A stretch of DNA of 64,000 nucleotides from Myotis daubentonii (lineage: Eukaryota; Chordata; Mammalia; Chiroptera; Vespertilionidae), in assembly GCF_963259705.1 (NCBI RefSeq), contig NC_081847.1:74715469-74779468 (forward strand), given 5' to 3'. A program made the translations under genes and the position numbers. Shown in pieces: positions 11,651 to 22,769 of this stretch. Below the pieces are notes generated by a model, which made no database searches, had not been told where the DNA came from, and worked only from the letters and a program-made list of their open reading frames with translations. The stretch's first letter is position 1; each line of letters opens with the position of its first letter.

Positions 11651-11984
11651 GACCTTTGTTTTAGTGCTGTGGAGTGGAGTTAGCATGAAAGTTAGTTATC
11701 CAGAACTTGTTTGGGATGGAGGAATCATCCAGAGGCCAGGATGTCAGGATTGAAACAACAAATTCTGAATTGTTTAGCAATATTCAATATCCCTCCAACC
11801 AAACCCAAACTAAGTCATATTGTAAATGCCAATGTAAAAGCTGTCAAAACCTGGGTTCATGGATTCAGCTAATGTCTGCTACCCATTTCAAAAGCTCAAA
11901 CAGATTTTTCTATCAGGAATGAGAGCGGAAAAGACCAATTGGAGTTATATGAAGTCAGAGAAGAAGGAGGTTTTAAATCAGGGG

Positions 11985-12180
11985 TCCATAATCATCTTAC
12001 AAAGAGTCAGAGATTAAATATTTTAGGCTTTGTGGGCCATATGATCTACTCAACTCTGTTGTTATACTGCAGCCTTAAGTAAATGGATGTGGTTATGTTG
12101 CTATAAAACTTCATTTATGAAAGTAGGCAGTGGGCTGGATTTGGTGGGCACAGGTCATAGTTTAGAGGAAGATAATTTAG
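11985..12180 (-). mobile_element. hAT-Charlie (MER1-group) non-autonomous element
   Basis: Reads 'aggggtccataatcatctta', 'aaatattttaggctttgtgg', 'gccatatgatctactcaact' and 'gcagtgggctggatttggtg'. This is the familiar MER1-group hAT sequence, in the orientation opposite to the copy at 19725. Ends are eroded. Confidence 0.65.
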
Positions 12181-13255
12181 AACATGTGGTAGAAATAGAT
12201 AAGGCATACACACAAGAAAGAGCAACTGGTATTTAATTAATGAATTAAAATGATCTACAATTTTCCATCAATTTTAAACACATAAGTAAATGAATCTATA
12301 GGTCTGTCCCTTTGTGTTTTGAATTTCAAAAATAAAAAAAATCATGACAGAAAAAAATCAAAAGCAGAGATTTTTTTTTTTTTAAAAAAGAGCTTTCTTA
12401 AGAGAAAGCACAAATACAGTTAACCATTTTGGCATATTTCCTTCCAACCAGGTTTGGGAGGATATGTAACGTAACTGTCTTCATGCTAAACAATTTTTAA
12501 ACCTCTTCCTTTTACCTAACATCATACTGTTAGTGTAGGGAGCTGGACATTAATAAAGGAAGGGAGCAAAGGGAATCAGATATTAAGCCTAAGAAACCAG
12601 GGAGCTGTACAGGACAATAAGCTACTTCACTAGGAAGCTGCAGCATCCAGAGGCTCCCTGGAGGACCTTAGCATTCTCCACCCTAGGGACCTCATCCCTG
12701 AAGTGGGCAGGAAGCAGCAGCAGCCATTAGCCGGGATTACCAAGGAAGAAATAAAAGCAATAAAGGGGAAATTCCTCTGCTGGGCTCATGCCCATTTTTA
12801 GCCAAGATGTCAACCATCGAGGCCTGGCTAGGGAAAAGGATCAGATTGGATAAGGGACTCAGAACCCAGTAAGATCTAGGGAGTGGATTGGTTAGGGGGA
12901 GAGCTCAGGACAAACCAAAGACAGGATTGGGAAATTGGTTAGTTGGAAGGAGCACCTGGTCCTTCCCAAGTCTGTGATAGTATAACCCAAACTAGCAAAG
13001 GTAACCTCTCTCTACCTCTTTCTCTCTCTCCCTCTTTTTCTTTGAGCAGCCACATAGGCTCCAAGCATGAGCCTGGGTACAGCAATACAGCACCGGCTGG
13101 AGTGCAGCCAGGAACAGAGACTACACTAGCTGGACAGGAGCAAAGGCTGAACGGGACTAAGCTTTGACATGGACTGAACCAATGACACAGAATTTCTAGA
13201 CCCTGGCCTTTCTTCTATGCTTGATGAAGACAAGGCTGGACTTCTTCCACGGGAC
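12181..13255. other. Unassigned non-coding stretch
   Basis: AT-rich at first. From about 12535 to 13190 the sequence has several AATAAA-like motifs, a pyrimidine tract (13005-13045) and CCAAT ('gaaccaatgaca'), so a decayed LTR is possible, but no termini or target duplication were found. No gene recognised. Confidence 0.35.
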
Positions 13256-13640
13256 CTGGGACAGTCCTTTGTGTTTGTTCCAGCTTCACACCATATCTCA
13301 CCTTCCCGTAAATGGTTTCCAAAATGCTTTTCTGTGGTACTGCAACCACCCCATTTCTACCGACAACAATACATTTCAATGTTGCTACATAATGTTCAAG
13401 GTCATTTGTTTAAGTAGCTATATAATATTCTTTTTCACAAACACACTGCACGGTTTACTAAGGCATTCCACTATTGACATTTTGTCATTCTGTTCTTATA
13501 CCATTATGACATCATGGTGGTAACAATTTTGTGTGCATTTGGGGATTGTCAGCATCTATTCCCTGAAGTTGAATTATTGAGTTGAAGGATTCCACTACAT
13601 TTATAGGTACTGATAAAAATGCAAAATTGCTTCCCCAAAG
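13256..13640 (-). mobile_element. Old L1 (L1M) fragment
   Basis: The run of 'ctatataatattctttttca', 'cattccactattgacatttt', 'gttgaattattgagttgaag' and 'aaaattgcttccccaaag' corresponds to the reverse of the old L1 3' region. Strongly diverged. The ORFs at 13217-13523 come from it. Confidence 0.5.
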
Positions 13641-14100
13641 TATATGCGACTATAACCTGCACATGGCAGTAGTCTAAGCAGGCTACCCCAAATTGAAGGT
13701 CTAGTTATGAAAATCGCGTTCTTCTTTGTAGTGTTAAACTTACCTGCTGTGAGGTTCTGGCCTCATTCAAATCCGAGAAGTCAGTAAGCTATTCCTGGGA
13801 GGATGGTTAACTCAGATTTCACTTAGAAGCTACCATAAATCAGGTCAAGTCAACAGATGTTTGCTGCGTGCCTGACCTCTGCAGTGCCGCGCCTCAGCCT
13901 CAGGGAGAAACTGAAAATTCATGGTCAGTGAAATGCCCCCACCTACCAAGAGGAGGTGGCGTGATCTCACTAATCCAAAACTGAATTCAGGGAGGGTTTG
14001 GCAGGGAGAGAGAAGGACAAGAAAGGGCACTGGAGCTTCATTCTAATCTAGATCCTACTGAACCCTAGAATACAGACACATGTTCTAAATCAAAATTCAA
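13641..14100. other. Non-coding, nothing recognised
   Basis: No clear repeat and no credible coding sequence. Confidence 0.4.
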
Positions 14101-14104
14101 CCTT

Positions 14105-14562
14105 TGGGGCTGTAATAGTTCCCTAGGGCTACTGCAACCAAGTGTCACAAACTGGGTGGTTTAAAACAACAGAAATTTGTTCTCTTGTAGTTCAGAAGGT
14201 AAGAAATCTGAAATGAAGGAGTTCGCAGAGAAGAATCAAATGTTCTAGGGAAACATCCTTCCTAGCTCCATCCTTGTCATTCCTTGGTTTGTAGCTCCAT
14301 CAGTCAATCTTCACATATTCTCCATCTTCACATAGTCTTCTCCCTCAGTGCCTGGGTCTCTATATCTTTGTGTTTTCCCATGGCCTTCTTGTAAGGATTC
14401 CACTCATTGGATTTAGGCCCAGCCCTGTTCAGCATGACCTCATCTTAACTTGAGTACATCTGCAAAGACCTTATTTCCAAATAGGATCACATTCACAGGA
14501 ACTGGAGGTTTGAGTCTTGAACTCTTGTTTTGGGGGACATAATTCAACCCAAAACAGCGGTA
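14105..14562 (-). mobile_element. MLT1-type MaLR LTR
   Basis: Reverse-orientation MaLR LTR. It begins with a 'ctgcaaccaagtgtcacaaa' block and 'ctgggtggtttaaaacaaca', passes the degraded middle, then the end 'aaagaccttatttccaaata' and 'gggggacataattcaaccca'. About 460 bp, near full length. Confidence 0.8.
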
Positions 14563-15468
14563 ATGAGAAAAAAAAAAGGTATAATCAAGTCTTTCTTGAA
14601 AAACTGGAGGTTCTGGTTATTGTACCTTTGTAGCACCAGCCTTAACCAAATCTCAAGCTCATCATCCCTCAAGGAGGGTTAGTCCATGTGCCTGCAGGAG
14701 AGGGGAGGGGCTGTTTAAGCAGACACATATTCTTGGGTGCTTTCCCTGACTTCCCCTCCAGCTCATATAATGGAAAGTAAAGTCCTAAACTATCATGGCT
14801 TTGTACATATATGTCTCCACTAGACTATGAGGGCCCTGGGGACAGAGGGTGGATGTTCTTCATTTTGCCAACCTTGTAGTAGCACATAGTAGGAAAGTTG
14901 TATTTGGTGGGTAGATGGATGGCCAAAACCATCTGTCCATTTTGAAACAGGAGTTTGGATGTATTCTTCTTTATCTGCCATCAGGTCCTACTAATACTAG
15001 ACCAACCACAAACCAGAGAATTAAGTTCATTAATATTCATTATTCCAGCACCCCCTTCCCTTTGTTTTCTGCAATAGCTTCTTAGCCTGCAGTCAAATGA
15101 ACTCAAGGAAAATGATGTGACTTGGCTTTGGAAATATATTCCTCTGGCTGCCAGGATGGATTTAGCAGACTCGCAGCTCAGTTTGTCACTCCTTCCACGA
15201 CTGCCTCTGTGCACATGAAGGGCTGCGACAGTCCCTGAGTTATGAGGGGCCATTCCAAGGCTGTGATGGATTTGATTGTTTTATGCGCTGACTTAAGATC
15301 TCATTTCCTGCCACATTCACAAGTGCTTTCTGGGCTGCTGCAGGGGAACCTGGCATGTTGGTTTTGGGGGGGCCCCCACCTCCATCCAGTTCCACTGGGG
15401 ACAAGATTGCAGAGTCCGGAGTTTCCTATGTGAGCAAAAGCTTCAAAAAGCTCATATTTAAAGGTTGC

Positions 15469-15474
<6 letters not shown>
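14563..15474. other. Non-coding stretch; 15000-15270 looks CNE-like
   Basis: No clear repeat. The segment around 15000-15270 is repeat-free with TAAT-type motifs ('ttcattaatattcattattc'). ORFs here are short and not recognised. Confidence 0.3.

Positions 15475-15520
<46 letters not shown>
15475..15520. repeat. (TA)23 microsatellite
   Basis: An uninterrupted 46-bp alternating TA tract. Confidence 0.99.
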
Positions 15521-15521
<1 letters not shown>

Positions 15522-16089
15522 TCTTATGTTTTAGTTGAGTTTCTCTGGAATACTCTGCAAATGACATGAAATCAAGGAATAGACAGCTCTATTAGGCAAA
15601 TAACAAGCTGACATCGACAGAGCACCAAGGAAACTTTGCAAAAGGAAAGAAACATTCTTTCCTAGAATGCCTACTCTGAAGAAGGCAAATTTTCTACCAT
15701 TGTCCTGGGAATCGCTTTCGTCACTTACAGAGCTCAAGTAAACCATTTTTATCTGACGGCTTCAGCATCTATCTGTATGTTTCACAATTATACAGACAAA
15801 CTCTGTCATGTTTACTACATCATTAGTTTGGTAAAAGCAACACATCTACCCATTTAATAGTTTATAATATTCATCTTCACCCCAGGAATGCTTGTCTTCC
15901 CACATGGAGTGTAGGTTCCATGAGACCAGGGTCCAACTTGCCTTGTTTACTGCTGAACAAGTAAGACAGCTCCAGGGACTTCTACACATACTCCAGGAAG
16001 AAACGATTGCTATCCCCAGCTAGGGAGGTTAGCCACAGAAAGGAGAGGGGACACCCATCTCTCTGAGACAGAGTTAAGAAGGCAAGGGT
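15521..16089. other. Non-coding; possible L2 tail at 15860-15965
   Basis: A phrase like 'gtaggttccatgagaccagg' resembles forward L2 3' sequence. Otherwise there is nothing firm. It contains the first copy of a short dispersed repeat at 15720-15746 (see findings). Confidence 0.35.
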
Positions 16090-16290
16090 GACTCTAGAGT
16101 GGTCATGCTCAAAGTTGGGTCCCTAGACCTGCTAGCAGCCCTGGCATTACCTGGAAATTCTTTAGAGATGTAAATTCTTTGCCCATCCCAAACCTAGTGA
16201 GTTAGAAATCCCTGGGATTGGCCCTGCAATCTGGGTGTTAACAAACCTTCTCAGTGATTCCCATGTAGTTTGGGAAATACAGATAAAGAT
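16090..16290 (-). mobile_element. MER5-type hAT-Charlie MITE
   Basis: MER5A layout in reverse: 'gtcatgctcaaagttgggtc', 'gcattacctggaaattcttt', 'cccaaacctagtgagttaga', then 'gtgattcccatgtagtttgg'. The terminal repeats have eroded. Confidence 0.65.
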
Positions 16291-16635
16291 GCTGAGAGTG
16301 AGGAAGGCAGCTCTTAAATTTACTCCAATGACTATGAGACAAGAGGATGCAAAATGTGTTATGGAGACAAATAAAGTTTTAGCACACCCAAGTGGGAGAC
16401 ATAAAGTAGCTGTGAGCGAAATGTTGGGATGCCTCATCCCACCTAGCAGTCAGGGAAAAACAATGATCGAGGGTCATAAACATAACAACTTTGTCAAAAG
16501 CACATAAAATCTGCTGTAAACAGGAGTTATGGGTTGTTCTATTTTGGGAATGATAAAAATTATTTTTATTCATCAATTCAACACATTTTTACTTTTGTCA
16601 CTTACAGATCGCAAGTAAACCATGCTCCTTTCCAT

Positions 16636-16666
16636 CACCACCACCACCACCACCACCACCACCACC
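16636..16666. repeat. (CAC)10 microsatellite
   Basis: A perfect CAC/ACC triplet run. In the reverse reading it produces a poly-valine tract in an ORF, which is not a gene. Confidence 0.97.
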
Positions 16667-17399
16667 AAATACCCCTTAAATGCCTGTGGTGATTGATGGA
16701 AAAGCACTAAAATAATGTCAAAGTCCGGGAATTTGGTAAGATTCATGAAAACAGCCGTTTGCACACAGATGAGGACTTAGAAACCCAGGGACAAGAGTGG
16801 ATAGAGAAAATGGGTGGGCTGGTTCTGAATGGAGATGAACAGGGTGGGTGGGTGCAGCTGACAGGACTGAAGGCCTGATGGGAGGGATGGGGGTGATAGG
16901 ATGAGATGACAGGTCATAGGGCTGGGCTGAGTGACATTTAGGCCCGGGGAGGAGAAGGATGCCTGACACATTGGAGAAGGACCCGGAATTAGGGTTTTCT
17001 CCACGATTGGAGAGTGTGTTATCTGAGACAGGGATGTGCTGGCAGAGGGGTCAGAGCCAGCCACACTGAGTATGTTCTTAATGACTTCCTCCTATACATG
17101 CTCAAGAACCATTGACTGTGTGTCTTTTTGGTGGCAAGCCCTGTGTCAGGTGCAGAATATTTGACAAAAACATGCTGCTCTATGAATACCAACAGCATGG
17201 CTTGTCTAGCTCTCTTGAAGTCTCTTCCACCAAATGGGACTTTTCAATGGAGCTCCTACTGTCACTAACCAGCACTGATTTCCAGGAAAAAATGCTGAAA
17301 ACAAGAAATATGCCCCAGGTCTTCCCCAGCCTGGCCTTGGCTGATCTGCACATTCTCTGGGCAGTAGAGAGGAGTGTTGACAACTGGTAGAATGGAGAG
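16667..17399. other. Non-coding, G-rich first half
   Basis: 16750-17060 is G-rich and may be a very old L2 piece, but I cannot assign it. The ORFs at 16718-17506 are not recognisable. Confidence 0.35.
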
Positions 17400-17595
17400 G
17401 AGCCTACTCTTCGGGCTGAGAGCTGGATATGAATCCTGACCCTGCCTCTTCTTAGCTCTGCTGCATTAGGCTTCATGGCTCCTTGCCTTAACCTCCTCAT
17501 TGGCAAAGTGAGGGAGGTGAAGAGGATTAAACGTGCTAACCCAATAACAGAACATGGAGCTCAGTAAGCCCTTAACAAATGCTATCACTATCATC
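17400..17595 (+). mobile_element. MIR SINE
   Basis: Clear forward MIR: 'gagctggatatgaatcctga', 'ctcttcttagctctgctgca', 'cctcctcattggcaaagtga', 'agctcagtaagcccttaaca'. Confidence 0.75.
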
Positions 17596-18055
17596 CTTAA
17601 TGAGGAAAAGACAATCAAACCCACAATCTCACAGCTTCAGCTGTCCATGCTCTGTGTAGCCTCCCATCCCACCCCCATCCAGCCCCCTGCCCAACTCCTC
17701 ACTCACCCCCTCCATCCCCACCTTTCTCAGCTCTCTGCCCTGCCTGGTCTGAAGAAACATCCTCCTCTTTCCAGGTCAGATCCAGGACCTGGTGCCCTGG
17801 AGGGAGGAGCAGCGGCTTCCTTTGGTGCTCAGGAGTATGGCTGCGATGTTAAGCTATTTCCAGGGGGAAGATAACTCTAACCAACTCCAGTCAACACCCT
17901 AGGAAGAAGGTCTGGGGAAGGTTACCCTTAGTCGTATGCTCAGTATACCTTTAAATTCAGGGCAAGTGGACTGTGGTGAGCTCAGAGGCTTAGGTCTCCC
18001 TCACTCTTTCCCTCCAAGCCCCTGGTCCAATCCCCCTTCACATTAGCTGTCTGGA
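17596..18055. other. Non-coding, C-rich part
   Basis: 17650-17770 is rich in CCC motifs. No recognisable element or gene. The 106-codon ORF at 17554-17874 overlaps the MIR and is not credible. Confidence 0.35.
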
Positions 18056-18262
18056 TAGTCTTGGCTTACTTAGTTATCGCCTTTACTAATTGTGAGACCT
18101 CAGAAACGTTCTAAACCTGTCTATCCCTCCATATGCTCATCTATAAAATGGGGCTTGTGTAATAGCACGCATTTCATAGATCCTAATTTGGAAAGGCTGA
18201 GCAGTATGTACACAGGGCTAAAATTGTGCCCACCACACAATAAGCACTTAGTACTGAGTTGC
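18056..18262 (+). mobile_element. MIR SINE
   Basis: Forward MIR phrases: 'ttactaattgtgagacctca', 'atatgctcatctataaaatg', 'cacacaataagcacttagta'. Confidence 0.7.
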
Positions 18263-18539
18263 TGATTTTGCTTCCTTAGGACTTGGTGGTGCACCTTGGG
18301 GCTTCCTGTTTCATGGTGGACTCCATTATCCCATAGGGAATTGTCTCTAGGAATTGAGCTGGGTCTGAATTCAGTGTGACCTCTATATTCCACCTAGAGC
18401 TTCCTCAGACCACTCCAGGGCTCCTCGGGCATTAATGGTGAGGCCCCCAATTGCCATCTCTGTCCATGAATGAAGGTGGTTCTCACAGCAATGAAAAGGC
18501 AAGGCTCCACAGAAAAGGTGACTTGAGAGCCAAGATGCT

Positions 18540-18780
18540 CAGTGGAAACTTGGGGAGGCAATTCCAGGCAGAGGGGACAGGGTGCAAGGTTCCAACTGAG
18601 TGGAGTGAAGAGTTCGGAAAGGCTGGAAAAGAGGGAACTTTAGTGGGGAGTGAAGGGACAAAACTCAGATGCTAGACTGTGGGACCAGTCGAGCTGCACA
18701 GACAGGATAGACTTTTGGGCAGTGGGGGGAGCCCATGAATGGTGACTTCATTCAGAAGTGAATGAAATTTGAATAAACAT
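18540..18780 (-). mobile_element. L2 LINE fragment
   Basis: 'ggcaattccaggcagagggg' and 'acagggtgcaaggttccaac' are reverse-orientation L2 3' text, followed by 'agtgggaccagtcgagc'-type degraded sequence. Confidence 0.5.
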
Positions 18781-18859
18781 CACCCCCACCCTTGAGTATT
18801 GTCAGCAAATCAAGAAGCTATATTGTATGTGTTTAAACATGTATGTTCATTGCTTTTCT

Positions 18860-19720
18860 TTGAAATCTTCCTATTGAGACAGCCACAGCCCAGCTGGCTA
18901 AGCCAAATGGCCTCCTAAGGAGGAAGGCACTGGGGCAACCCCAACACACCCACCAGGAACATGAGTGTGCGACAGACTCCTCTCAAGGCTTGATTCTGAT
19001 TTTCATGCAGGAGCGTGGAGTCTGCCAGCTTCATTGTCATTTATCCCTGGACAATTTGTTAACTTCAAGAATCCTTGAATGCCAACCTGGATGTCTTTAT
19101 AATTGCTGTCTCTGTCAGAGCCTGTGTGAAAAATGTCACCAGGAGAATGAAGTCAGAAAGCGAAGTTGCAGCTTGTTCCTCACGAAGGTGACAACGACCA
19201 AAAGCATTACATGCTTTCAGGACAGTTTTGAGAACATTTCCAGCTCCTGGAAGAAAAGAGGTTTGTAAAATTGGAAAAGCTTGCATGCTGACATTGACAG
19301 GGAATTCATAATGCGCATGTTAATCTGCGGGAGAGGAGAGGGGCAGGCTCCCACACCCAGAGGAAGGCTCCGGAACATGGTAGAAAAGGCTTTAATCAAA
19401 GGCACGAAAGTTTGTCACGAACCATAAAAATTAATGTGCTTATTATATCTCTTATATGCAGATATAAGAAAAATAGGCAATCCCTTAGCTCGCTTTCTGC
19501 AATGCAAACTCCACTACCTAGTTATATATTGGGGAATGAGCCCCTTTCTTGTTTCAGTTTCCTTGTCTGAGGGAGAATTGAGCTCAGTTATTCTCAATAA
19601 CAAGTTCTAAGTTCTCTGCAGAGACCGCCTGCATTATAGTTATCTTCTCTTATGCAGATTACTTTAGTGCAAACCTTCTAAACTGCTTGAATAACTTCAG
19701 AGCTGAGCTTCTCACCATCT
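18860..19720. other. Repeat-poor non-coding stretch, CNE candidate 19000-19330
   Basis: No clear transposon. 'cctggacaatttgttaactt' and 'cattacatgctttcaggaca' lie in repeat-free sequence. ORF 18990-19268 (92 codons) is cysteine-rich by chance and matches no family known to me. Confidence 0.3.
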
Positions 19721-20176
19721 GCTAAAGCAGAGGCGAGCCAAATCCTGCCTGCAGGCCACATGCTGCCCCCTGTCTGTCTTTGTAAGCAAAGGCTTGTTGG
19801 AACACAAACCATGTCCCTTTGCCTATTGTCTGTGGCTGCTTTCCTGCTTCAAAGACAGAGTGTGCTGGGAGCCGGTCCATCCTTGCTGTTTCAAGGGACC
19901 TGGCATATATGGCATACGGTTCTTAATATGTTTGCTCACCTTCTTGGCGCTGTGTTTTAACCAAAGTCACCTCTCCGAGAAAGGTTGAATCCCCAGGTAG
20001 GGATTTTCCCGTGAAGTTAGGGAGGGAATAAAACCCCTCAAGTAAGTGCCAGGCGGGTAATTAATCCCTTTAACTACGAACAATCATGCTTAAACTACAT
20101 AATCTTTTCTCCCTGGAATGGAGATAAGAAACGCCCTAACCTTTGTAATAGAGATTGATAGGATTGAATCAACTGG

Positions 20177-20184
20177 TATAAATA
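20177..20184 (+). promoter_or_regulatory. LTR TATA box
   Basis: 'tataaata' lies about 315 bp into the LTR, in the expected U3 position, followed within about 30 bp by 'acagttgtaacaagacag', where the cap site would fall. Activity is unknown. Confidence 0.55.
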
Positions 20185-20264
20185 CAGTTGTAACAAGACA
20201 GAAACACTCAGAACTTAGAACAGAATCAAGAAGACAGAACCTACTCGGAGCCTAGAGACAGAGC

Positions 20265-20495
20265 CTAGCGGGAGAACATGGCAAGGGATCCTGGACTGAA
20301 CCTGACAGCGGAGATTGGCAGGAGAACCTGACTGGAACCTGGACACTGAACCTGACTGGAGAGCCTGGACAGAACCTGGCTGGAGAACCTAGCGAGGGAA
20401 CATGGCTACAGAACCTCGCTGGAGATCCGAAGCAGAACCTCTCTGGAGATCCAGACCAGAACTTGGCTGGAGATCCTGGCTAGAGATCCTGGCTA
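20265..20495 (+). repeat. Degenerate 18-26 bp repeats in LTR R/U5
   Basis: About ten diverged copies of a module built on 'gaacctggctggagatcc' (variants include gaacctgactggaa, gaacctcgctggagatcc and gaacttggctggagatcc). The repeats are tandem and lie wholly downstream of the TATA box. Confidence 0.8.
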
Positions 20496-20699
20496 GGCTG
20501 CTGATCAACTGAACCCTGTCTCCGTGTCATTCCTTCTTCGCCGACTCCGTCCACACCTTTGGGGACCCCTGGACCTGCTGGGGTTGGACCCCGGAAAGAG
20601 TGGTGTAGTCACCACAAAATCAAGTCTCCTGCTAAACTCAGAATAGTTATCTGGCCCTTTCCAGAAAAAGTTTTCCAACCCATGTGTGAAACATACTCT

Positions 20700-20928
20700 T
20701 GTCCTGGCTGGTGTGGCTCAGTTGGTTGGAGTGTCATCCTGTGTACCAAAAGGTGGTGGGTTCGAATCCTGGTCAGGGCACATACTTAGGTTTGGGGTTA
20801 ATCCCTGGTTAGGACATCAAAGGGAGGCAACTAATCAAGGTATCTCTTTCACATCAATGTGTTTGTTTGTTTTTTCTCTCCATCTCTCCCTTTCTCCCTC
20901 TCTAACATCAATTTTTAAAAATTCTCTT
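20700..20928 (+). mobile_element. VES SINE (tRNA-derived), copy 1
   Basis: The tRNA-derived head carries an A box 'tggctcagttgg' (20714-20725) and a B box 'ggttcgaatcc' (20759-20769). The VES-specific body follows ('gggaggcaactaatcaaggt'), then a pyrimidine-rich 'ctccatctctccctttctcc' tract and a short A/T tail ending near 'aacatcaatttttaaaaa'. VES SINEs are Pol III transcribed and mobilised by L1. They are abundant in vespertilionid bats. It is not a tRNA gene, because there is no acceptor-stem closure. Confidence 0.93.
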
Positions 20929-20954
20929 AACTCTTTCAACCACTCAAAATGTTA

Positions 20955-21400
20955 CATAGTCCTTCCCTCACTAAAAAGTGGTGTCTTTGATCAGACAACC
21001 AGACCTAGGAGGAATGCTGTAGCAATCCCACTTCTGGGTATATATTCAAAGGAATTGAAATCAGCATCTAGAAGAGATATTAGCACTCTCCATACTAATT
21101 ATCCACAATAGTCAAGATATGGAAACAAAACATAAAATTTGCTAAGAGGATGGATCTTATATAAAGTATTTTTACAATAATGATTATGATAATGATGACG
21201 ATAATACTAATAATAAAGAAGGCAGGGGAAAACTTTGGGAAGCAATGATATGTCTATAGTCCTTCTGGTGATGATGCTTTTGGATTATATACTTATCCCC
21301 GATCTCATTGAGTTGTATACATTAAATATGTACAGATTTTCACATGCCAATTTTACCTCAATAAAGTGTGGTGTGTGGTTTTTTAAAGTAAAAAATGCTG
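20955..21400 (+). mobile_element. Old L1 3' end fragment
   Basis: 'caatcccacttctgggtata' then 'tattcaaaggaattgaaatc' marks the L1 3' coding/UTR junction, and 'cattgagttgtatacattaa' with 'aattttacctcaataaagtg' is the L1 3' UTR end. An expanded AAT/GAT simple repeat (21172-21218) lies between. Confidence 0.75.
21172..21218. repeat. Imperfect (AAT/GAT)n simple repeat
   Basis: Interspersed aat, gat and gac triplets, inside the L1 fragment. Confidence 0.75.
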
Positions 21401-22135
21401 AAATGTGTATTGTCCCTTATCCAATACTTTTTCTCCTTTACAGCATCTTGGGAAGACAATGCCTGTCCTAATAAAGTTCTTTCTTACACTCATCAGAGAT
21501 CTGTGGGCCTGTGCCTGTGTCTTTTGGACTCACCTTTGCCTGCTGGAGTCTTGGAGGGCAGCTCTCTGGATAATTAGCTGGTAAGTTTCTAGTAGTCCCA
21601 CTTCCTCCAAGATTTTCTCACGTGTTATGGTTTAGTGCTTCTTATCTCTAGAAACCCACTTCTGGGCATTTCACAATGTCTCTATGCCATTTTTACTGTG
21701 GGTCTTAACCCTGAACATAATTCCTGGGTGTCCTGAGACTTCTGGAAATTCTGTTCTGAGACTGAGTCTGTGCACAGGCCGCTTCAAACCATCAATACCA
21801 GCTTGACTTTGAACATTTTCATATGTGCTTCTGATGTCAAGCCACATCCTCCCAGCTTGTTAGAGTGTAGTTGGGTATTTAGGTTGATAGGTGGACATTT
21901 GCACTTGAAATGCAAAATCTGATCATTTATTTCCATCTATCCAGTTAGATTTGGATCCAGGCATTGCACCCACTCTAACCAAATCAGCCCTAGAATTGTG
22001 TTTATATTCATGCCTAATAATTTCTCAATCTTAACCCCTTCCACAATTGCTATTTATGCAGAACTATCGAAAGTTGTCTGAACAAGCTATGTTCTCTCTT
22101 ACTGCTGGGCTCTTGTACCTGCTGTGACCTGTCAC
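21401..22135. other. Non-coding, nothing recognised
   Basis: No firm repeat or gene. ORF 21395-21577 is an extension of L1-derived sequence. Confidence 0.4.
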
Positions 22136-22139
22136 AAAT

Positions 22140-22397
22140 ACCCTTACCTCTCTCAGTGCATTTCTCTTATCAGTCCTTCTGGGGTCACTTCCTCCAGGGA
22201 GCCTTCCCCAACTCCTGCAGATCAGGTGGGAAGATCTTCTTCTGTGTTGTCCAACATCATGAGCTTACCTCTTGACAGTGTTTATTATACTGTGTAAACT
22301 TATAAATGACAGAAATTGTGAATTCATCACTGCCTCACCAACACCTAACACATCACAGACACTGAGCACATTTTGTAAATTGATGAACAAATAAATG
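22140..22397 (+). mobile_element. L2 LINE 3' end
   Basis: Forward L2 text: 'tctggggtcacttcctccag', 'ggagccttccccaactcctg', 'gcctcaccaacacctaacac', and a terminal 'gatgaacaaataaatgg'. Confidence 0.65.
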
Positions 22398-22700
22398 GAG
22401 AAGTGATCTGGAACCTTGAAGGCCATTCTGAGGAATCCATCAACGAGGAGTGTGGTCAGTTTATAACTGAGTTGTGGCCATCATATGCCACAATCAGTTG
22501 AAGTTTAGAGAGTTAAAGCTGCTGTGAATAGAGGCTGAGTATATTGAATGGGCAGAGATTAGAGGTAGTTAATTCAGGAGCAAGACAATCAAGGCCAAAT
22601 GGTAGCATGGAGTCGGAGAAGAAAGAGCAGAAAGGGTGGGACTTGGTGATGAGTCCAATGGGGGAGAATGATGGCAAAAGATGACTCCTCGATGGCTTGA
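22398..22700 (-). mobile_element. Probable L2 fragment
   Basis: 'ctggaaccttgaaggccatt' followed by 'ctgaggaatccatcaacgag' resembles reverse L2 3' UTR. Weak. Confidence 0.35.
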
Positions 22701-22769
22701 TTCCATTCTGAGTTAAGTTACCTATTGAATAAAAGCCTGAAATCACTTTGCTGACTCTGTCCATTCTGT

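Larger units (their letters stand above)
19863..20596 (+). mobile_element. ERV2 (betaretrovirus/IAP-like) solo LTR
   Basis: The insert starts 'tgctgggagccggtcc', close to the start of IAP-type LTRs, and is flanked by an exact 6-bp duplication AGAGTG (19857-19862 and 20597-20602), the size typical of class II ERVs. The 3' end reads 'ccccggaa' where CA would be expected, so the end is mutated or the boundary is a base or two off. A TATA box lies at 20177-20184. Downstream is a long R/U5 region made of degenerate 'gaacctggctggagatcc' repeats. No AATAAA follows the TATA box; the only one seen is upstream, near 20028. No second LTR or internal region is present, so this is a solo LTR left by recombination. 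Length is about 734 bp. Confidence 0.75.
19725..20668 (+). mobile_element. hAT-Charlie (MER1-group) element split by an LTR
   Basis: The left part (19725-19862) reads 'agccaaatcctgcctgcagg', 'ttgttggaacacaaaccatg', 'attgtctgtggctgctttcc'. The right part (20597-20668) reads 'agttatctggccctttccag' and 'aaaaagttttccaaccca'. Together they make one MER1-group hAT copy interrupted by the solo LTR at 19863-20596, which dates the LTR as younger than the hAT copy. Confidence 0.7.

Noticed and set aside
12535..13190. Possible decayed LTR
   Set aside because: CCAAT and AATAAA-like motifs are present but no paired termini, target duplication or recognised family text.
16573..16764. ORF with a poly-valine stretch
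   Set aside because: Generated by the CAC microsatellite.
20700..20775. Possible tRNA gene (A and B boxes present)
   Set aside because: Followed by the VES SINE body and tail; no acceptor stem; the same text recurs at 29052, 40143 and 60246.
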